Of a stretch of 37,306 nucleotides of DNA, positions 37,060 through 37,306 are shown piece after piece. The notes below the pieces were generated by a model. It was not told the DNA's origin and did no database searches. It saw nothing but the letters and a program-made list of their open reading frames with translations. A program made the position numbers and the translations under genes. Location: positions 1 to 37,306 of the forward strand of contig JAILCW010000079.1 of NCBI GenBank assembly GCA_024690265.1. Reading direction: 5' to 3'. The stretch is from Lachnospiraceae bacterium. Its GTDB lineage: Bacteria > Bacillota > Clostridia > Lachnospirales > Lachnospiraceae. Numbering within the stretch: position 1 is the stretch's first letter; the number at the start of each line of letters is the position of its first letter.

Positions 37060-37092
37060 AACCCCCGTGGTAATGTACCATGGGGGTTGTTT
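37060..37092 (+). terminator. Rho-independent terminator closing the signalling operon
   Basis: AACCCCCGTGGTA-atg-TACCATGGGGGTT then GTTTG. Confidence 0.8.
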
Positions 37093-37197
37093 GCTATAGG
37101 ATGGCAATAATATGTAAATCACTTACGGTATTCAAGTCTAAAACATTGCCATCATCGAACTGCACCATCGGACGCGCTAATGCACGAAGGATCCGCC

Positions 37198-37306
37198 ATG
37201 ACTAAGTTCCATGGATTAAAGAACTTCTCCTTCCCGAAGCAGGCCTTCGAGGAAGTAGCCGAAGCTCTCAAGACTTCTTCCGACCATAACGGCAGAGACT
37301 TCATGG
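37198..37306 (+). CDS. Possible start of an unidentified gene running off the window (MTKFHGLKNFSFPKQAFEEVAEALKTSSDHNGRDFM...)
   Basis: Open frame to the window end, with AAGGA six nt upstream of ATG 37198; too short to identify. Confidence 0.35.
   Translation, partial: MTKFHGLKNFSFPKQAFEEVAEALKTSSDHNGRDFM

Noticed and set aside
1-37306. CRISPR arrays, tRNA/rRNA genes, complete insertion sequences or prophage genes
   Set aside because: No regularly spaced repeats, cloverleaf-like segments, transposases or phage structural genes were recognised by reading; a dedicated scan was not possible.

Overview
Chromosomal segment that looks like a Firmicutes (Lachnospiraceae/Clostridia-like) bacterium. 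The gene families and AT-leaning codon usage suggest this; no search was run. Most of the window is housekeeping: class B sortase (partial) plus a candidate sorted LRR/Ig-like surface protein, ThiT-like ECF S component, LTA synthase-type sulfatase, a CsoR/FrmR-family regulator with a His-rich N-terminus, a secreted or membrane-anchored 853-aa protein with a C39-like tail, prs, a dnaD/dnaI-like primosome pair, murC, glgC-glgD, spoVG-pth-mfd-prsA-like, a heterodimeric ABC exporter and murA. The most unusual part is the last 10 kb. It is a tightly packed signalling cluster: a membrane HD-GYP protein, a giant beta-propeller (Reg_prop) hybrid kinase, a 7TM-like hybrid kinase, and a receiver-only protein with a pseudo-receiver N-terminus. 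Both hybrid kinases carry REC, Hpt and a conserved C-terminal tail. The best non-coding signal is a DnaA-box cluster (three perfect TGTGGATAA plus TGTTGATAA) in the murC-dnaD intergenic region, upstream of the primosome operon. No tRNA, rRNA, CRISPR array or complete mobile element was recognised.
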